Source: Anaerolineae bacterium
GTDB taxonomy: Bacteria; Chloroflexota; Anaerolineae; Aggregatilineales; Phototrophicaceae
Length of the DNA: 64,000 nt
Direction: 5' to 3'
NCBI GenBank assembly: GCA_022825675.1
Contig: JAJDWK010000004.1
Span: forward strand, 1-64,000
Made by a program: the position numbers and the translations under genes
Shown here: positions 62,067 through 64,000 of the stretch, one piece after another
How the letters are laid out: every line of letters starts with the position of its first letter
How positions within the stretch are numbered: position 1 is the first letter of the stretch
The notes under the pieces: model-generated
The model's input: only the letters and a program-made list of their open reading frames with translations
Database searches by the model: none
Told to the model about the DNA's origin: nothing

Positions 62067-64000
62067 ATGGACTTGCTCAACGATCCCCACATGTTGCCTT
62101 GGCTGATTCCGGCGGGTCCGCTGCTGGCTTTCCTCCTCATCTCTTTGATTACCAACAAGTCCAAGCTGGTAGCCGGCAACAGCCATCACGATTTCAACGC
62201 CAATCACGGCTCGTACCCCGGGCTGATGGTGCCGGTCGTGCATCCCGCCAGCCGTGTCATCAGCGTCATCGTGGGCTTGCTCGGCGTTGTCGCCGCCCTC
62301 GTCTTCAGCTGGCTGACCCTGGCGGAAGCCTCCCAGCTGCATCACCTCGGTCCTGAAGTGCTGGCGAGCGACATCGCCTGGATGGACACCGGCGCGACCG
62401 CCTTTCACATAGGCGTCTTGATTGACCCGGCGACCGTCATCATGCTGATAATGGTGCCAATCGCCGTGCTCATGATCTTTATCTATTCCATCGGCTATAT
62501 GGCGCATGACCCGCGCCAAGCCCGTTTCTTCGCGCTGATTTCGCTTTTCGCCGGCGCGATGCTGACGCTGGTGGTGGCGGATAATCTGCTGCTGCTTTTC
62601 GTCGGCTGGGAGATTATGGGCGCTTGTTCTTATCTGCTCATCGGCTTCTGGTTTGAGAAGGAAAGCGCCTACAAAGCGGCAATCAAAGCCTTCACCACCA
62701 CCCGCGTCGCCGATGTTGTCATGCTGCTGGGCATCGTTTATCTGTACAGCATCACCGGCACGCTCAACTTCCGCGATATTATGTACAACCCGGAGGCGCT
62801 GGACCTGCTGGCGACAACGACGCCGATTATTTTCGGCGGCTGGACGGTCAGCGCCGCCAGCATCATCGGCATCTTCCTCATCATCGGCACAGTCGGCAAA
62901 TCCGCCCAATTTCCCTTGCATGTCTGGCTGCCAGATGCCATGGAAGGTCCCACGCCCGTCAGCGCGATGATTCACGCGGCGGCGATGGTCTCGGCGGGCA
63001 TATTCTCGCTGATTCGTTTGTATCCGCTTTTTGCCGCTGGCGGCGATCCGCATCATGGCATTATGACGGAGCCACTGGCTTTCATGGCGGTGGTCGGCGC
63101 GTTCACGGCGCTGTTGGCAGCCACGATGGCGCTGGTGCAAAATGATGTGAAAGCGGTGCTCGCCTATTCCACGATTTCCCAGCTGGGCTTCATGATGGCG
63201 GCGCTGGGCATCGGCGCCTATATCGCCGCCGCCTTCCATCTCATCACCCATGCTTTTTTCAAAGCGCTGCTGTTTATGGCGGCGGGCTCGGTCATCCATG
63301 GCATGGAACATGGCGAGCATCATGCGCATGAACATGGCGACCATGGACATGCCGAGGGGCATCACGGCGGAGAACATTTCGACCCGCAAGATATGCGCAA
63401 CATGGGCGGCTTGCGCAAGACCATGCCGGTAACATTCTGGACCTTCCTCATAGGCGGCTTGTCGCTGGCGGGAATGCCGATTATCACCGCTGGCTTTTGG
63501 TCAAAAGACGAGATTCTGGCGGATGCCTGGCTGGTGCTTGACAAATACGGCAGCGGCGCGCATGCGCTGGTATTTGCGCTGCTGGCGGTCGCCGCGTTTA
63601 TGACCGCCTTCTACACCATGCGCCAGATTTCGCTGACCTTCGCTGGCGAGGCGCGCAGCGAAGCGGCAAAACATGCCAACCTGGGGCAGGGCATCGTCAG
63701 CTTCACGATGACATTGCCGCTGCTGATTTTGGCAGTCTTCGCCCTCGGCGCTGGCTTTGTCGGCGTGCCAACCGATTTCCCGGTGTTTGGCGCGATATTC
63801 TCGCCCGAATACAACAACTTCAAACATCTTATGATCGAGGCGCTGCCCCTGACAGAAGCGACCGCCGCCTTCGCCTCGCTGCCCGATTATCACGCCAAGC
63901 CGCCGCCATTCCATATCGTGCCGGTGGCGACATCTTTCCTGGTCGCGCTCGGGGGCTTGTGGCTGGGTTATTTGATATATTGGCGCAAGCCGCTCAAAGC
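62067..64000 (+). CDS. nuoL: NADH-quinone oxidoreductase subunit L, cut by window edge
   Basis: The first 644 codons lie in the window without a stop. The antiporter core is intact: LLLLFVGWEIMGACSYLLIGFW, KSAQFPLHVWLPDAMEGPTPVSAMIHAA, and AVLAYSTISQLGFMM with the conserved Lys and His residues. A loop near residues 410-440 is strongly His-rich (HGEHHAHEHGDHGHAEGHH). This could bind metal ions or be a neutral surface loop. It begins 8 bases after nuoK. The C-terminal lateral helix would follow outside the window. Confidence 0.95.
   Translation, partial: MDLLNDPHMLPWLIPAGPLLAFLLISLITNKSKLVAGNSHHDFNANHGSYPGLMVPVVHPASRVISVIVGLLGVVAALVFSWLTLAEASQLHHLGPEVLASDIAWMDTGATAFHIGVLIDPATVIMLIMVPIAVLMIFIYSIGYMAHDPRQARFFALISLFAGAMLTLVVADNLLLLFVGWEIMGACSYLLIGFWFEKESAYKAAIKAFTTTRVADVVMLLGIVYLYSITGTLNFRDIMYNPEALDLLATTTPIIFGGWTVSAASIIGIFLIIGTVGKSAQFPLHVWLPDAMEGPTPVSAMIHAAAMVSAGIFSLIRLYPLFAAGGDPHHGIMTEPLAFMAVVGAFTALLAATMALVQNDVKAVLAYSTISQLGFMMAALGIGAYIAAAFHLITHAFFKALLFMAAGSVIHGMEHGEHHAHEHGDHGHAEGHHGGEHFDPQDMRNMGGLRKTMPVTFWTFLIGGLSLAGMPIITAGFWSKDEILADAWLVLDKYGSGAHALVFALLAVAAFMTAFYTMRQISLTFAGEARSEAAKHANLGQGIVSFTMTLPLLILAVFALGAGFVGVPTDFPVFGAIFSPEYNNFKHLMIEALPLTEATAAFASLPDYHAKPPPFHIVPVATSFLVALGGLWLGYLIYWRKPLK

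Noticed and set aside
62004..63389. 461-codon open frame on the minus strand opposite nuoL
   Set aside because: The His/Gln/Arg-rich translation is the reverse reading of nuoL, whose own homology is unambiguous.

Overview
The window is a gene-dense, GC-rich bacterial chromosome segment. I read about 55 protein genes, no rRNA or tRNA gene, no transposase and no CRISPR array. The gene content best fits the phylum Chloroflexota, probably an Anaerolineae-like lineage. The grounds are a class II (adenosylcobalamin) ribonucleotide reductase, a division and cell-wall cluster that includes ftsA, FemAB-type ligases, a split complex I locus and many Thr/Pro-linker surface proteins. This placement is an inference from gene content; no marker phylogeny could be run.

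Layout. 1-2112 (minus): malQ (cut by the window edge), hisS and a DinB-like gene. 2299-9482 (plus): a membrane Fe-S oxidoreductase, a GNAT acetyltransferase, two paralogous GT-C type membrane glycosyltransferases and a methyltransferase. 9496-13574 (minus): lpdA, a SpoU-type rRNA methyltransferase, then infC-rpmI-rplT with its own promoter and terminator, and a small Cys-rich protein. 13637-17670 (minus): a ureohydrolase-like protein, a YdcF-like protein and nrdJ. 18112-32143 (minus): a near-complete division/cell-wall cluster, transcribed rsmH, ftsL-like, ftsI-like, mraY, murD, ftsW, murG, murC, murB, ftsQ, ftsA, ftsZ. 32408-35217 (plus): uvrC and a lower-GC DUF2335 pair with its own strong promoter. 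35332-38453 (minus): serB, a HAD phosphatase and serA. 38631-44147 (plus): a TetR regulator, an SDR, and fadN- and fadA-like beta-oxidation genes. 44201-50466: a methyltransferase, a lipoprotein, an M20 peptidase, a LysE exporter, a DUF4230 protein, an HNH nuclease and an APH-type kinase. 50502-56438: a very large alpha-2-macroglobulin. 56455-59396 (minus): two FemAB-type ligases and a PhyH oxygenase. 59603-64000 (plus): nuoA-H-J-K-L, the membrane arm of complex I (nuoL is cut).

How the parts work together. The centre of the window makes lipid II precursors (MurB, MurC, MurD, MraY, MurG), flips/polymerises them (FtsW) and places the Z ring (FtsZ, FtsA, FtsQ). Two FemAB enzymes probably add a side bridge. 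The envelope theme continues in the alpha-2-macroglobulin, the lipoprotein and the GT-C enzymes.

The most unusual observation is that the FtsI/PBP protein of the division cluster has lost all three transpeptidase motifs (SxxK, SxN, KTG) while staying full length and in frame. It looks like a conserved pseudoenzyme. Other notable points are an apparent AUA start codon for infC, an alpha-2-macroglobulin without its thioester motif, the FemAB-FemAB-PhyH operon, and the DUF2335 pair.
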